NCBI GenBank assembly: GCA_016283355.1
Contig: JAEEMS010000005.1
Coordinates: 1-64,000 of the forward strand
DNA length: 64,000 bases
Reading direction: 5' to 3'
Origin: Elusimicrobiaceae bacterium
Lineage (GTDB): Bacteria; Elusimicrobiota; Elusimicrobia; Elusimicrobiales; Elusimicrobiaceae
In this document: positions 27,631 through 35,535 of the stretch, piece by piece
Position numbering within the stretch: the stretch's first letter is position 1
Layout of the letters: every line of letters begins with the position of its first letter
Made by a program: the position numbers and the translations under genes
Notes under the pieces: generated by a model
The model's database searches: none
Told to the model about the DNA's origin: nothing
The model's input: only the letters and a program-made list of their open reading frames with translations

Positions 27631-28332
27631 TTACTCTTTGCGCGGGTCAATTACTTTGACGGCTTCGTCAAAGCGCCCGTATTTGTTGATGTTCTTTTCG
27701 TAGGCATCTTTCGGATTTTCGCCTTTCTTAATAGCGTCCATCATTTTGCCCAAGTTGACAAATTGGTAACCAATGATTTCATTGTTTTTATCCAAACCGA
27801 TTTTCAGCACATACCCTTCGGCCATTTCCAAATAGCGCGGGCCTTTGGCTTCGGTTCCGTACATGGTGCCTACTTGGCTGCGGTGACCTTTACCCAGGTC
27901 TTCCATGCCGGCACCGATCGGCAAACCGTCATCGGAAAAAGCACTCTGTGTGCGGCCGTAAACAATTTGCAGGAAAAGTTCGCGCATAGCGGTGTTAATT
28001 GCGTCGCAAACGAGGTCAGAGTTCAAGGCCTCTAAAATGGTTTTACCGGGCAAGATTTCCGCGGCCATAGCAGCGGAGTGCGTCATACCGGAGCAACCTA
28101 ACGTTTCCACCAACGCTTCTTTGATGACACCGTTTTTTACGTTGAGCGTCAATTTACAAGCGCCCTGTTGAGGGGCACACCAGCCCACCCCGTGGGTAAG
28201 GCCGCTAATATCGGCAATTTGTTTGGCTTTGACCCATTTTCCTTCTTCGGGAATCGGGGCCGGTTGATGTTTGGCGCCTTTGCAGACAGCGCACATCTTT
28301 GCAACTTCAGGGGTGCATTTTTCGCAACTCAT
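27631..28332 (-). CDS. NifU-like iron-sulfur cluster scaffold protein
   Basis: 233 aa. The first 20 residues hold two CxxC pairs (CEKC and CAVC), a likely metal-binding knuckle. The NifU/IscU-type core has GVGWCAPQQGAC, then LGCSGMTHSAAMAAEILPG and LVCDAINTAM. It retains cysteines at the usual scaffold positions, but the third canonical ligand (near LGKGHRSQVG) appears to be missing. The C-terminal ~90 residues are specific to the GGGtGRT-linked form. The gene is first in the operon; an AGGAGA site and an extended -10 lie upstream. The client protein is unknown. Confidence 0.82.
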   Translation of the reverse strand: MSCEKCTPEVAKMCAVCKGAKHQPAPIPEEGKWVKAKQIADISGLTHGVGWCAPQQGACKLTLNVKNGVIKEALVETLGCSGMTHSAAMAAEILPGKTILEALNSDLVCDAINTAMRELFLQIVYGRTQSAFSDDGLPIGAGMEDLGKGHRSQVGTMYGTEAKGPRYLEMAEGYVLKIGLDKNNEIIGYQFVNLGKMMDAIKKGENPKDAYEKNINKYGRFDEAVKVIDPRKE

Positions 28333-28372
28333 GAAATGAATCTCCTATCTCAAAATAAAATCTTTCTTTGTT

Positions 28373-28381
28373 ATTTTAGCA
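28373..28381 (-). promoter_or_regulatory. extended -10 promoter of the NifU-like/GGGtGRT operon
   Basis: Minus strand TGC-TAAAAT (hexamer 28373-28378), giving a ~35-nt leader with AGGAGA. Confidence 0.6.
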
Positions 28382-28414
28382 TTTTTGAAGAGAATACGCG
28401 CGAGACCACCCTTT

Positions 28415-28423
28415 TGCTACAAT
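28415..28423 (+). promoter_or_regulatory. leaderless extended -10 of serC
   Basis: TTTTGC-TACAAT (hexamer 28418-28423) ends 6 nt before the ATG at 28430. Confidence 0.7.
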
Positions 28424-28429
28424 ATATAT

Positions 28430-29575
28430 ATGATTAAATTAGATTCCCATTATTTACCGTCTGTTACGTTTGCCTGCGGCCCCGCCCAGGGATTACCCTC
28501 CGTAAGAGAGAGGGCCCTTTATCAAACTCTTTTTGAACGCAGCCACCGAGCGCCCGATATGTCTTTTAACGGCTTATATAAAGAAGCCGAAAATAATTTG
28601 CGGACCCTGTTGAACGTGCCTTCGGATTATACGCTCTTATTCTTCCCGGGCGGAGCAACCGCCGCCATGGATGCGGTACTGTGGAGTTTGACAAAGTCAC
28701 ACGTGAGCGGGCTTAATATGGGCGCATTTAGCCGCCTGTGGTGCAGCCGCTTGGCTCCGCGCGTGCCGGGTATTCATACTGATTTTTTAGAGGTGGATTT
28801 AATCCCGCAAGCGTTGCCCAACACAGCGGCTGACCTGGTGATTTTGACCCCGAACGAAACCTCTACCGGAGTACAACTGCCGGATGATTATTTGCAAGAC
28901 GTATGGAACCGCCGGAGCAAAGATACGTTGGTAGCGTGGGATACAACTTCCTGTGCCGGAGGGCGCGCACTGCCGGCCGGGATATACGATATACAACTCT
29001 TTGGATTGCAAAAATGTTTTGCGGCCGGTGGCGGAACATGTGCGTTGATTTTAAGCCCCAAAGCGATTGCGCGGGCAAAGGAAATGGCCACCCGACGCAA
29101 TATTCCCTTTTTACTCGATCTGACAAACGCCGTTCCGTTTGCACAACAAAAACATCAAACGCTCAATACCCCCTCCACCATTAATATTTGGATGGCCAAC
29201 GAAGGGGCTAAATTTATGCTTTCGCACGGCGGAATGAAAGAAATGGAAAAATTGTGCCGTTTGCACACGGATCACTTGGTCACGTGGGCCCAACAGACCG
29301 ATTGGATTCGCCCGCTTATACAAAATGCGAAATACCGCTCTTTCACAACCCTTACGATGGAAATTATCCACCCGAAAATTCAAGATACACGCCTCAACGA
29401 AGCGTTGGCTGCCACGGGACTTAAAAATTTACAAGACGGATTAAAAAAATACCATACGGTAGAGAAAAATTCGTTGCGCATCGCGTGTTTCCCGTTTGCT
29501 GACACAAACGGCGTGGAAGAGTATAAAAAACTAACTGCCACGCTCGATGAAATAGCGCGGCAGTTAAAAGCATAA
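28430..29575 (+). CDS. serC: phosphoserine aminotransferase (class V PLP enzyme)
   Basis: 381 aa. It converts phosphohydroxypyruvate to phosphoserine using PLP. The N-terminal FACGPAQGLPSVRERA corresponds to the SerC F-x-x-GPA-x-LP signature. LFFPGGATAAMDAVLWSL is the cofactor-phosphate loop, and the Schiff-base lysine is in FGLQKCFAAGG. An R-I-x-CFPF pattern ends the C-terminal domain. Other class V enzymes are possible, but the N-terminal signature favours SerC. The upstream frame extends past the promoter, so the ATG at 28430 is the start; it lies 6 nt after the -10 and has no ribosome site. serA and serB are not nearby. Confidence 0.82.
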   Translation: MIKLDSHYLPSVTFACGPAQGLPSVRERALYQTLFERSHRAPDMSFNGLYKEAENNLRTLLNVPSDYTLLFFPGGATAAMDAVLWSLTKSHVSGLNMGAFSRLWCSRLAPRVPGIHTDFLEVDLIPQALPNTAADLVILTPNETSTGVQLPDDYLQDVWNRRSKDTLVAWDTTSCAGGRALPAGIYDIQLFGLQKCFAAGGGTCALILSPKAIARAKEMATRRNIPFLLDLTNAVPFAQQKHQTLNTPSTINIWMANEGAKFMLSHGGMKEMEKLCRLHTDHLVTWAQQTDWIRPLIQNAKYRSFTTLTMEIIHPKIQDTRLNEALAATGLKNLQDGLKKYHTVEKNSLRIACFPFADTNGVEEYKKLTATLDEIARQLKA

Positions 29576-29583
29576 AACGAATC

Positions 29584-30495
29584 TCACTGTTCGTCTTTTT
29601 GAATGTAGCCGAATTGCTCTAATTTGGACGTGTCGTTGCGCCAATTGGGCGACACCACGACATTGAGTTCCACACGGTATTTTTTACCCAAAAATTCTTC
29701 AATGCGCTTTTGGCTTTTTTCGCGCAATTTGGCAATCATACTGCCACCCTTACCGATGATAATGGGTTTTTGGCTATCGCGCTCCACATGGATGTTGGCA
29801 CGGATGAAATTTTTAGCCCCCAAATCTTCCGTAAATTTTTCAATTTCCACATATGTACTGTAGGGAATTTCTTTTTGATAGAGTTGAAAAAGTTGCTCAC
29901 GGATAAATTCGGCCGCGTAAAAACGTTCAAAACGGTCCGTCCATTGACCTTTTGGAAAGTAAGCCGGAGAAACAGGCAACGCTTGTGCTACCGTCTCTAA
30001 CAACATTGTCGTACCTTGTTTTTTAGCGGCAGAAATACGAAATGTTTTAGTGATTTTGAGCTCCGCTTCCACACGTGTTTGTAACGTATCCAACACCGCA
30101 TTATCCTTGACCAAATCAATTTTATTAAGGACGAGAAAAATAGGGCAAAATACATGCTTTAATTTTTCAATGAGTTGCGAATTCAAGGCGTTCTCCGCCG
30201 AGGCGTCCACCAAAAAAAGTACCACATCGGCTTCTTCGTTTACGGCCCGATTGACGCAATCTGCCATGGTTTGCTGCAGTTTGTATTGGGGTTTTAAAAA
30301 GCCGGGCGTATCTACAAAAACAATTTGGTAATTATTCCCTTCGCTGATGGCCAAGATATTTTGGCGCGTGGTTTGGGGCTTGTTTGTAACGGCCGATAAA
30401 AGCCCGCCGGCTAACGCATTTAGCAACGTTGATTTCCCTGCGTTAGGTAATCCTGCAAGTACCGCAAAACCGCTTTTAAATTTTTGTTCGTCCAT
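29584..30495 (-). CDS. era: GTPase Era
   Basis: 303 aa, typical length. The GTPase domain has GLPNAGKST (G1), TTRQN switch I, DTPGFLKP (G3) and LNKIDL (G4). The C-terminal KH domain has the GKGGSMIAKLR loop, which binds the 3' end of 16S rRNA during 30S assembly. The ATG lies 6 nt after a TACAAT hexamer with no Shine-Dalgarno, so translation is probably leaderless. It is divergent from the VanX-like gene, and their promoter elements are only ~23 nt apart. Confidence 0.96.
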   Translation of the reverse strand: MDEQKFKSGFAVLAGLPNAGKSTLLNALAGGLLSAVTNKPQTTRQNILAISEGNNYQIVFVDTPGFLKPQYKLQQTMADCVNRAVNEEADVVLFLVDASAENALNSQLIEKLKHVFCPIFLVLNKIDLVKDNAVLDTLQTRVEAELKITKTFRISAAKKQGTTMLLETVAQALPVSPAYFPKGQWTDRFERFYAAEFIREQLFQLYQKEIPYSTYVEIEKFTEDLGAKNFIRANIHVERDSQKPIIIGKGGSMIAKLREKSQKRIEEFLGKKYRVELNVVVSPNWRNDTSKLEQFGYIQKDEQ

Positions 30496-30501
30496 ATAGC
30501 T

Positions 30502-30507
30502 ATTGTA
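30502..30507 (-). promoter_or_regulatory. leaderless -10 of era
   Basis: TACAAT on the minus strand, 6 nt before the ATG at 30495. Confidence 0.65.
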
Positions 30508-30526
30508 CTTATTTTTGCTTGTAAAG

Positions 30527-30535
30527 TGTTATACT
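30527..30535 (+). promoter_or_regulatory. leaderless extended -10 of the VanX-like gene
   Basis: TGT-TATACT (hexamer 30530-30535), 6 nt before the ATG at 30542. Confidence 0.65.
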
Positions 30536-30541
30536 AAGAGT

Positions 30542-31159
30542 ATGAGAAAATGGCTACCCATCCTCCCGCTTTTGCTGGTGCTGTGTGCTACGGTTTACGC
30601 CCAAAGCGATTTAATAGACGTAGAAACGGTAGAAGATTTGCCAGTTTTTGTCCGGCTGCGTTATGCCACGGAAAATAATTTTACGGGGAAGAAAATCTAC
30701 AACGCCAATAAATGTTACCTGCGTAAAGAAGCCGTAGAAGGGCTCAAAAAAGCTGTAAAACTCGCAGCGCAGGAAGAAAAACCGTTTACGTTTTGCCTGT
30801 GGGATTGCTACCGGCCTCAAGATGCACAGAAAATATTGTGGAACGCTTTTCCCAATGCCAGCTATGTAGCTTCTCCCAGAAGAGGTTCGCGCCACAGCCG
30901 CGCGATGGCCGTTGATTTAACCCCGTGCGATTTTAACGGCACTCCTTTGGAAATGCCAACCGACTTTGACGATTTCACGCCACGCGCCCACATGGATTAT
31001 TATGAGTTGGATTTGCCGGATGCGATTTTACTGCGGCGTGAAAAACTAAAAGAAATTATGAAAGCTGCCGGATTTACTTACACACGCACCGAGTGGTGGC
31101 ATTTTGATAAGAAAGGATGGAAAAACAAACCGCTACTCAACATCCCGTTAGAAAAATGA
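30542..31159 (+). CDS. secreted D-Ala-D-Ala dipeptidase, VanX/DdpX family (M15D)
   Basis: 205 aa with a signal peptide (LPLLLVLCATVYA/Q), so it acts in the periplasm. The zinc site is complete: His118 and Asp125 in SRHSRAMAVD, and Glu184 with His187 in EWWHFD. The glycine usual after SRHxR is alanine here. The family cleaves D-Ala-D-Ala. With a signal peptide and no vanA/vanH neighbours, a wall-recycling or nutritional role (like DdpX) is more likely than glycopeptide resistance. The first possible start (30503) lies upstream of the promoter, so the ATG at 30542 is used. A terminator overlaps the stop codon. Confidence 0.85.
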   Translation: MRKWLPILPLLLVLCATVYAQSDLIDVETVEDLPVFVRLRYATENNFTGKKIYNANKCYLRKEAVEGLKKAVKLAAQEEKPFTFCLWDCYRPQDAQKILWNAFPNASYVASPRRGSRHSRAMAVDLTPCDFNGTPLEMPTDFDDFTPRAHMDYYELDLPDAILLRREKLKEIMKAAGFTYTRTEWWHFDKKGWKNKPLLNIPLEK

Positions 31160-31183
31160 AGCGCCCTTTTACAAGGGCGCTTC
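31158..31183 (+). terminator. terminator of the VanX-like gene
   Basis: GAAGCGCCCTT / AAGGGCGCTTC, an 11-bp stem with a 4-nt loop, overlapping the stop codon. The T-run after it is weak. Confidence 0.65.
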
Positions 31184-31205
31184 CCCAAAGTTCTCAGTCA
31201 AGTTT

Positions 31206-31610
31206 TTATCTTGTCTGCATACCTGTCCCTGGGTTTCCTCTACGACCGTTGCTGGCCAATTGTGCACTTGTGTACGAGCAGTGACATGCCCGTTTAATTT
31301 GATTGGACAACTGGTTCATATCCAGGTTGTTTCCTTTGGTATTTTTACCTTGTACAGGTTGAGCCTTTTTTTGGGAGGCCGTGTTTTGCGCATTCTTGGA
31401 GGATGCTTTCACATCCTTTACGGCAGCTTTTTTCACCTCTTGATTAGAGGCGGCAGTTTGTTTCGCATCCGCAGAAGACGTAGCATACTTCGCGTCTTGT
31501 GTGGCAGCTACTGATGGGTTAGTGCCATTTGCGTGAGAAGTGCTCTGTGCGAACACAGGCGCAACGCTTGCAAACACAACAGCTACTAAGAGTACTGCAA
31601 CTTGTTTCAT
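31206..31610 (-). CDS. small secreted Ala/Lys/Gln-rich protein of unknown function
   Basis: 134 aa. A clean signal peptide (VLLVAVVFASVAPVFA/Q) is followed by ~75 residues of low-complexity Ala/Ser/Lys/Thr/Gln sequence. The C-terminal segment is less biased: LDMNQLSNQIKRACHCSYTS with a CHC motif. The NQLxNQI stretch resembles the end of the neighbouring secreted gene at 31809 (QSLRNQIFRSAYN). An AGGAGA site 10 nt upstream supports the start. Probably periplasmic; function unknown. Confidence 0.6.
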   Translation of the reverse strand: MKQVAVLLVAVVFASVAPVFAQSTSHANGTNPSVAATQDAKYATSSADAKQTAASNQEVKKAAVKDVKASSKNAQNTASQKKAQPVQGKNTKGNNLDMNQLSNQIKRACHCSYTSAQLASNGRRGNPGTGMQTR

Positions 31611-31643
31611 TTCTCGTTTTTCTCCTTATGTTTACTTGACTTT

Positions 31644-31649
31644 ATTGTA
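31644..31649 (-). promoter_or_regulatory. -10 of the small secreted 134-aa gene
   Basis: Minus strand TACAAT about 34 nt before the ATG, with an AGGAGA site in between. The -35 is unclear. Confidence 0.4.
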
Positions 31650-31760
31650 CTACATTAAATTGCGCACTATCGTAAAGAATACATCTTTTTAAAAAAATAT
31701 ACAAGTATTTTTTTACAAGTTCTTTTCTATATTACTCCCATACATAGAAAATAAAAAACA

Positions 31761-31783
31761 AACCCCGGGTTTATGCCGGGGTT
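31761..31783 (-). terminator. terminator of the small secreted 146-aa gene
   Basis: AACCCCGG / CCGGGGTT stem with a 7-nt loop. The minus-strand downstream side is TGTTTTTTATTTT. Confidence 0.8.
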
Positions 31784-31808
31784 GGCATGAATACTTTTCA
31801 AGATTTTC

Positions 31809-32249
31809 TTATTTAATTGGAACGGCGTTATACGCACTGCGAAAAATTTGATTACGCAAAGATTGCATATTTGCCGGTTTGACATTTATTTGGCGCATCT
31901 GTTCACCGGCCGGATGGTAAGAAGGTTTGAACGTTTTCGTTTCTTTTTGATTATCCTTCCCATCTTTTTTAGCGGGAGCAACTTTTTTAGAATCCGGTTT
32001 GGGTTTCCCCTCGGACGGCTTAACAGGCGGCACGTAACCGGAACCGCTAGTCGTTTTGGCTTCTTTTCCGCTGGAAATCAAATCTTTACAAAGCGCTTGT
32101 GCCTTGTTCCACAACAGAGAAAGCCCCTCTAACGTAACACTCGTCTCACAACCTTGCCCACTGGTAGGGCCCGTTATGCAACCATCCGCAAAAGCGGGAA
32201 CGAAAGAAAACAATAACAACGCGGAAATTAATACAATCGTTTTTTTCAT
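31809..32249 (-). CDS. small secreted protein with Lys/Pro-rich linker, unknown function
   Basis: 146 aa from the ATG at 32249, which has an AGGAGA site 10 nt upstream; the frame to 32285 adds only non-signal residues. A signal peptide (LISALLLFSFVPAFA) is followed by two cysteines (CITG and CETS), a short helix and a Lys/Pro-rich linker. It ends MQSLRNQIFRSAYNAVPIK. No family is recognised. It has a -35/-10 promoter directly preceded by the GGCC-TTTT repeat element. Confidence 0.6.
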   Translation of the reverse strand: MKKTIVLISALLLFSFVPAFADGCITGPTSGQGCETSVTLEGLSLLWNKAQALCKDLISSGKEAKTTSGSGYVPPVKPSEGKPKPDSKKVAPAKKDGKDNQKETKTFKPSYHPAGEQMRQINVKPANMQSLRNQIFRSAYNAVPIK

Positions 32250-32289
32250 AAGCAGGTCTCCTGTTTGAGATATCTCTCCTACCACTCTA

Positions 32290-32319
32290 ATCTTAAAAAT
32301 TTACAGAAACTATTGACAA
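32290..32319 (-). promoter_or_regulatory. promoter of the secreted 146-aa gene
   Basis: Minus strand TTGTCA (32314-32319), 18-nt spacer, TAAGAT (32290-32295). The repeat element touches the -35. Confidence 0.5.
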
Positions 32320-32354
32320 GGGCCTTTGGACCTATTTTTTATCTAGGTCTTTAT
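32318..32354. repeat. recurrent GGCC-TTTT element, copy B
   Basis: The plus strand reads AAGGGCCTTTGGACCTAT, then a T-run and ATCTAGGTCTTTAT. It shares both halves with copy D at 54778. Confidence 0.55.
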
Positions 32355-32372
32355 CTCCCCATTATGGAGGAA

Positions 32373-33308
32373 TTAAATTTTTCCGCGATGCAAATTAACA
32401 AACGCAGCGGCCTCTATACCGGCTTTGGCACCGTTACCCGCCGCAATAATGGCCTGGCGAAAGTGCTTATCGGCACAATCTCCTGCCGCAAAAATTCCAT
32501 TCACTGTTGTATGGTTTTTTTCGTCCACCAGTACCAATCCGTTATCGGCCAGGGCTACCAAAGAATCTTTCAAAAAAGAAGTTTGCGGGTCTGCTCCGAT
32601 GGCCACGAATACCCCGCCGCACGGTATCACGGTTTCTTCGTTCGTTTGAACATTTTTTACTTTTAATCCTTCCACCATGTCTCTGCCTAACACTTGTACA
32701 GGTACACTGTTAAGCACCAGTTTTATTTTGGGGTTATTTTTTACCTGTTCTACCGTTATTTTATCGGCACGGAAAGCATCCCGGCGGTGCACCAAATTGA
32801 CTTCCGGACAAAATTGGGAAAGAAATAAAGCATCCTCAAAAGCAGTGTTACCGCCGCCAATTACACAGACCTTTTTCCCGCGCATAAAAAAGCCGTCGCA
32901 CGTAGCACAGGCCGAAATACCTTTCCCGCGCAGTTTTTCTTCTTCGGGCAATCCCAACCAACGCGCTTTAGACCCGGTGGCAATCACAATACTAAGAGCT
33001 TGGTATTGCTTTCCATCCGTGGTGGTAACAGTAAACGGTGTTTTATCCCCTTGGATACGGGCAATTTCGTCCGTGGTGAATTCCACACCCAACCGTTTGC
33101 ATTGCTTGTGCATATTGTCCATGAGTTCATAACCACCAATCGGATTTACAAAACCCGCATAATTTTCTATTTCGCTGGTTTGAAGCAATTGCCCCCCCGG
33201 TACTGCGCCACCTGCCACTAACGGTTTTACACCCGCCCGCGCGGCATAAATGGCGGCACTGCAACCGGCCGGGCCGGCACCGATAATCAACAAATCTGTC
33301 TTCGTCAT
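32373..33308 (-). CDS. trxB: thioredoxin-disulfide reductase
   Basis: 311 aa. It uses NADPH to reduce thioredoxin through FAD and a redox disulfide. The N-terminal FAD fold is LLIIGAGPAGCSAAIYAARAG cut short by GG motifs; the active site is Cys134-Ala-Thr-Cys137 (CATCDGFF). The NADPH loop is GGGNTAFEDA and the late FAD motif is FAAGDCADK. The start overlaps the maf stop (ATGA) with an AAGGAG site, so it is last in the MFS-orf-maf-trxB operon. Confidence 0.96.
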   Translation of the reverse strand: MTKTDLLIIGAGPAGCSAAIYAARAGVKPLVAGGAVPGGQLLQTSEIENYAGFVNPIGGYELMDNMHKQCKRLGVEFTTDEIARIQGDKTPFTVTTTDGKQYQALSIVIATGSKARWLGLPEEEKLRGKGISACATCDGFFMRGKKVCVIGGGNTAFEDALFLSQFCPEVNLVHRRDAFRADKITVEQVKNNPKIKLVLNSVPVQVLGRDMVEGLKVKNVQTNEETVIPCGGVFVAIGADPQTSFLKDSLVALADNGLVLVDEKNHTTVNGIFAAGDCADKHFRQAIIAAGNGAKAGIEAAAFVNLHRGKI

Positions 33309-33859
33309 TTCAAAAACTCCTTCATTAATTTCTCAAAAAATTCTACGGGAAATCCCACCACATTACTGCGGCTGCCTACAATCCGTTCGATAAAAGGGTC
33401 CTGTTCGTCTTGTACGGCGTAAGCACCGGCTTTATCCATGTGTTTACCGGCCAAATGCAATAGTTCCCTTTCCGATAATTTACGCGCCTTGCATTTGGAA
33501 ACGTCATACCCGTAAAATAATTTACGTGTATTCCACTGTATTAAACAAAGCCCGGTATAGACACTTTGCCAGGAACCGTTTAATTTGTGCAAAATGCGTT
33601 TGGCATCCGCTAAATTTTTCGGTTTTCCGATAATTTCCCCTTTGCAAAAAACAAGCGTGTCCGCACCGATTACAACGCCGTCCGGATATTTTTTTGCCAC
33701 ATCAAAAGCTTTTTCAAATGCCAATTCCGTTACCCGTAAGGAAGGGCGTTTTTTGGTGCTTTTTTCATCACATTGGGAAGGAATAATATCAAATTTCATT
33801 CCCATTTTTTTTAGAATTTCAATACGTCGGGGCGATTTAGAGGCCAAAATCAAATGCAT
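33305..33859 (-). CDS. maf: Maf-family nucleotide pyrophosphatase
   Basis: 184 aa from the ATG at 33859, which gives the invariant N-terminus LILASKSPRR. The conserved acidic motif GADTLV and a DKAGAYAVQD-type block are present. The family hydrolyses dTTP, UTP or modified nucleotides and was named for effects on septum formation. The longer frame to 33928 overlaps the upstream gene and adds nothing conserved. Its ATG is 2 nt from the stop of the small membrane protein gene. Confidence 0.93.
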   Translation of the reverse strand: MHLILASKSPRRIEILKKMGMKFDIIPSQCDEKSTKKRPSLRVTELAFEKAFDVAKKYPDGVVIGADTLVFCKGEIIGKPKNLADAKRILHKLNGSWQSVYTGLCLIQWNTRKLFYGYDVSKCKARKLSERELLHLAGKHMDKAGAYAVQDEQDPFIERIVGSRSNVVGFPVEFFEKLMKEFLK

Positions 33860-33860
33860 A

Positions 33861-34157
33861 TTAAATTTTCCAAGTAACTCGTTTAGACAGCCATGCGTTC
33901 CACAAAATAATACCGACGATACATCCAAACAACCACCCTACCAAAAAAATTAGTACTTGCAACAGTTCTATTTTTGAAGCAACATCTTCCATCATTAAAA
34001 AGCGTTCTTCCAGTGCACGGGTAGCAAAAAACCACATTAGTCCGCTCGACACAAAAGCAACGGTAAAAACGAAAAAACGTCCGATAAGCCCTTTGGGAAC
34101 ACCTAAGAAATTATACATTTCCTCACGCAATAATTTATTTTGAAGAATGTCTCTCAT
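33861..34157 (-). CDS. small two-helix membrane protein of unknown function
   Basis: 98 aa from the ATG at 34157, which has an AAGGAA site. Two hydrophobic segments (~residues 25-45 and ~66-90) flank a short acidic helix, so both ends are probably cytoplasmic. No family is recognised. It sits between an MFS transporter (67 nt upstream) and maf (1 nt downstream) and is likely co-transcribed. Confidence 0.6.
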   Translation of the reverse strand: MRDILQNKLLREEMYNFLGVPKGLIGRFFVFTVAFVSSGLMWFFATRALEERFLMMEDVASKIELLQVLIFLVGWLFGCIVGIILWNAWLSKRVTWKI

Positions 34158-34224
34158 CGTTTTTCCTTGCAATATGGGGTGCTTCCTTTATTAGGATTTT
34201 TTTTGAAAGCGGACATAAAAAACT

Positions 34225-35472
34225 CTAATTTAATGTTATTGTATCTTTTTTGATAGGAACCGGCACGTTTTGTTTGCCGTCTTCCGCGTCTGTCAGACGG
34301 TAGCGCATCCGCCAAAAACCATACCCCGCCAGTAACGCTATTGTCCCTACAATGATCCACGGGCCGGGCAAATAATGTGGGGCAATCGCATCACTGAGAA
34401 CGCCGGCCATAAAAAACCCGGCCGCGGAGCCAAAGTTGTAAAACACCATTAACATCCCCAAGTACCGCCCGCGTGTTTCCCGCGAGGCAATGTTGGAAAC
34501 GAGCGTTTGTTCTCCGGGCGAAACAATCAGTTCCCCCACCCCTGCCAAAAAGACGCCTAACGCAATGGGGCCGAAAGAGCCAAAAAAGCCGACTGACCCA
34601 AATCCTACCGCATAAAGTATACATCCCAAAAGCATGGCGGTAGAAAGACGAATTTTTTTCATCCACCGGGTAGCCCAGTATTGCAAAAACACAACCACCA
34701 GGCCGTTAATCGTGAAGAACCAACCGATAAAATACTCCGGCATATTCAAGTATTGCTTACAATGGACCGATAGCCCTACCACCAACTGGGAATTGACAGC
34801 CGTAATCATCACTACGTAAAGACAAATTTTAGCCAAACGCGTATCTTTTAATGATAAAAGCGTAGAAACAAAACTCGGTTTGCGTTTGCGACCGGGTTGC
34901 ACTTTACGGTCCCGTACCAACCGGGAAACATACAATATAGTAACAGCGTACAAAATGGCGGTAAAATAAAATGCTGTACTGTACGAATAACGCACTAAAA
35001 ATCCGCCCACCGCCGGCCCCAGTGCCCAACCGATATTCAACCCAATGCGGATGATGCCAAATGCTTCTACCCGGGTACGAGCCGTAGTATTATCCGTAAC
35101 CCATGCATTGGCCGCCGGACGGAAAAATGCGCCCAAAAAAGTGGTCAGAAAGTAACAGGTGAGCATCCAAGGCACATCCACTTGGAACGAAATACACAAC
35201 CCTAACGCAAACATGGCCACAATTTGGGAAAGAAGCCCCCACATCATCACATTCTTGCGGCCGAAAGTATCCGCTAACTCGCCGGAAATGGCACTGGAAA
35301 CACAGCGCGACAACCCCGCCAGAGCAATCATCAAACCGGCCAACGCCGACGACAAACTCCGCTGGGAAATTAAATAAATCGTAAAAAACGGCAAAGAAAG
35401 CCCATACCCAAACAGGAGCAATCCGTTGGCAACGGACACGACAATCATGCTGGCACGGGTATATTTATGCAT
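34225..35472 (-). CDS. MFS transporter
   Basis: 415 aa with about 12 transmembrane segments. The MFS loop 2-3 motif is visible as GELADTFGRKNVMMWG, and motif C-like AFGIIRIGLNIGWALGPAVGG lies in helix 5. It resembles the drug/sugar-exporter DHA1 group, but the substrate cannot be told. The ATG at 35472 is chosen because it lies 6 nt after a TACAAT hexamer; the longer frame (to 35628) covers the divergent promoter. The message is probably leaderless. It is first in the operon with the small membrane protein, maf and trxB. Confidence 0.85.
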   Translation of the reverse strand: MHKYTRASMIVVSVANGLLLFGYGLSLPFFTIYLISQRSLSSALAGLMIALAGLSRCVSSAISGELADTFGRKNVMMWGLLSQIVAMFALGLCISFQVDVPWMLTCYFLTTFLGAFFRPAANAWVTDNTTARTRVEAFGIIRIGLNIGWALGPAVGGFLVRYSYSTAFYFTAILYAVTILYVSRLVRDRKVQPGRKRKPSFVSTLLSLKDTRLAKICLYVVMITAVNSQLVVGLSVHCKQYLNMPEYFIGWFFTINGLVVVFLQYWATRWMKKIRLSTAMLLGCILYAVGFGSVGFFGSFGPIALGVFLAGVGELIVSPGEQTLVSNIASRETRGRYLGMLMVFYNFGSAAGFFMAGVLSDAIAPHYLPGPWIIVGTIALLAGYGFWRMRYRLTDAEDGKQNVPVPIKKDTITLN

Positions 35473-35478
35473 GTTTAT

Positions 35479-35484
35479 ATTGTA
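35479..35484 (-). promoter_or_regulatory. leaderless -10 of the MFS operon
   Basis: Minus strand TACAAT, 6 nt before the ATG at 35472. Confidence 0.65.
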
Positions 35485-35489
35485 GAAAA

Positions 35490-35519
35490 TTGGATAATTA
35501 AAGTAAATTTTGGTATAAT
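35490..35519 (+). promoter_or_regulatory. promoter of yggS
   Basis: TTGGAT (35490-35495), 18-nt spacer, TGG-TATAAT (hexamer 35514-35519). Confidence 0.75.
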
Positions 35520-35535
35520 ATGTCAAGAGGATTTT

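Noticed and set aside
27304-28035. 243-codon open frame antisense across the GGGtGRT and NifU-like genes
   Set aside because: It spans the junction of two conserved genes on the other strand; its Phe/Gly-rich composition is typical of a shadow frame.
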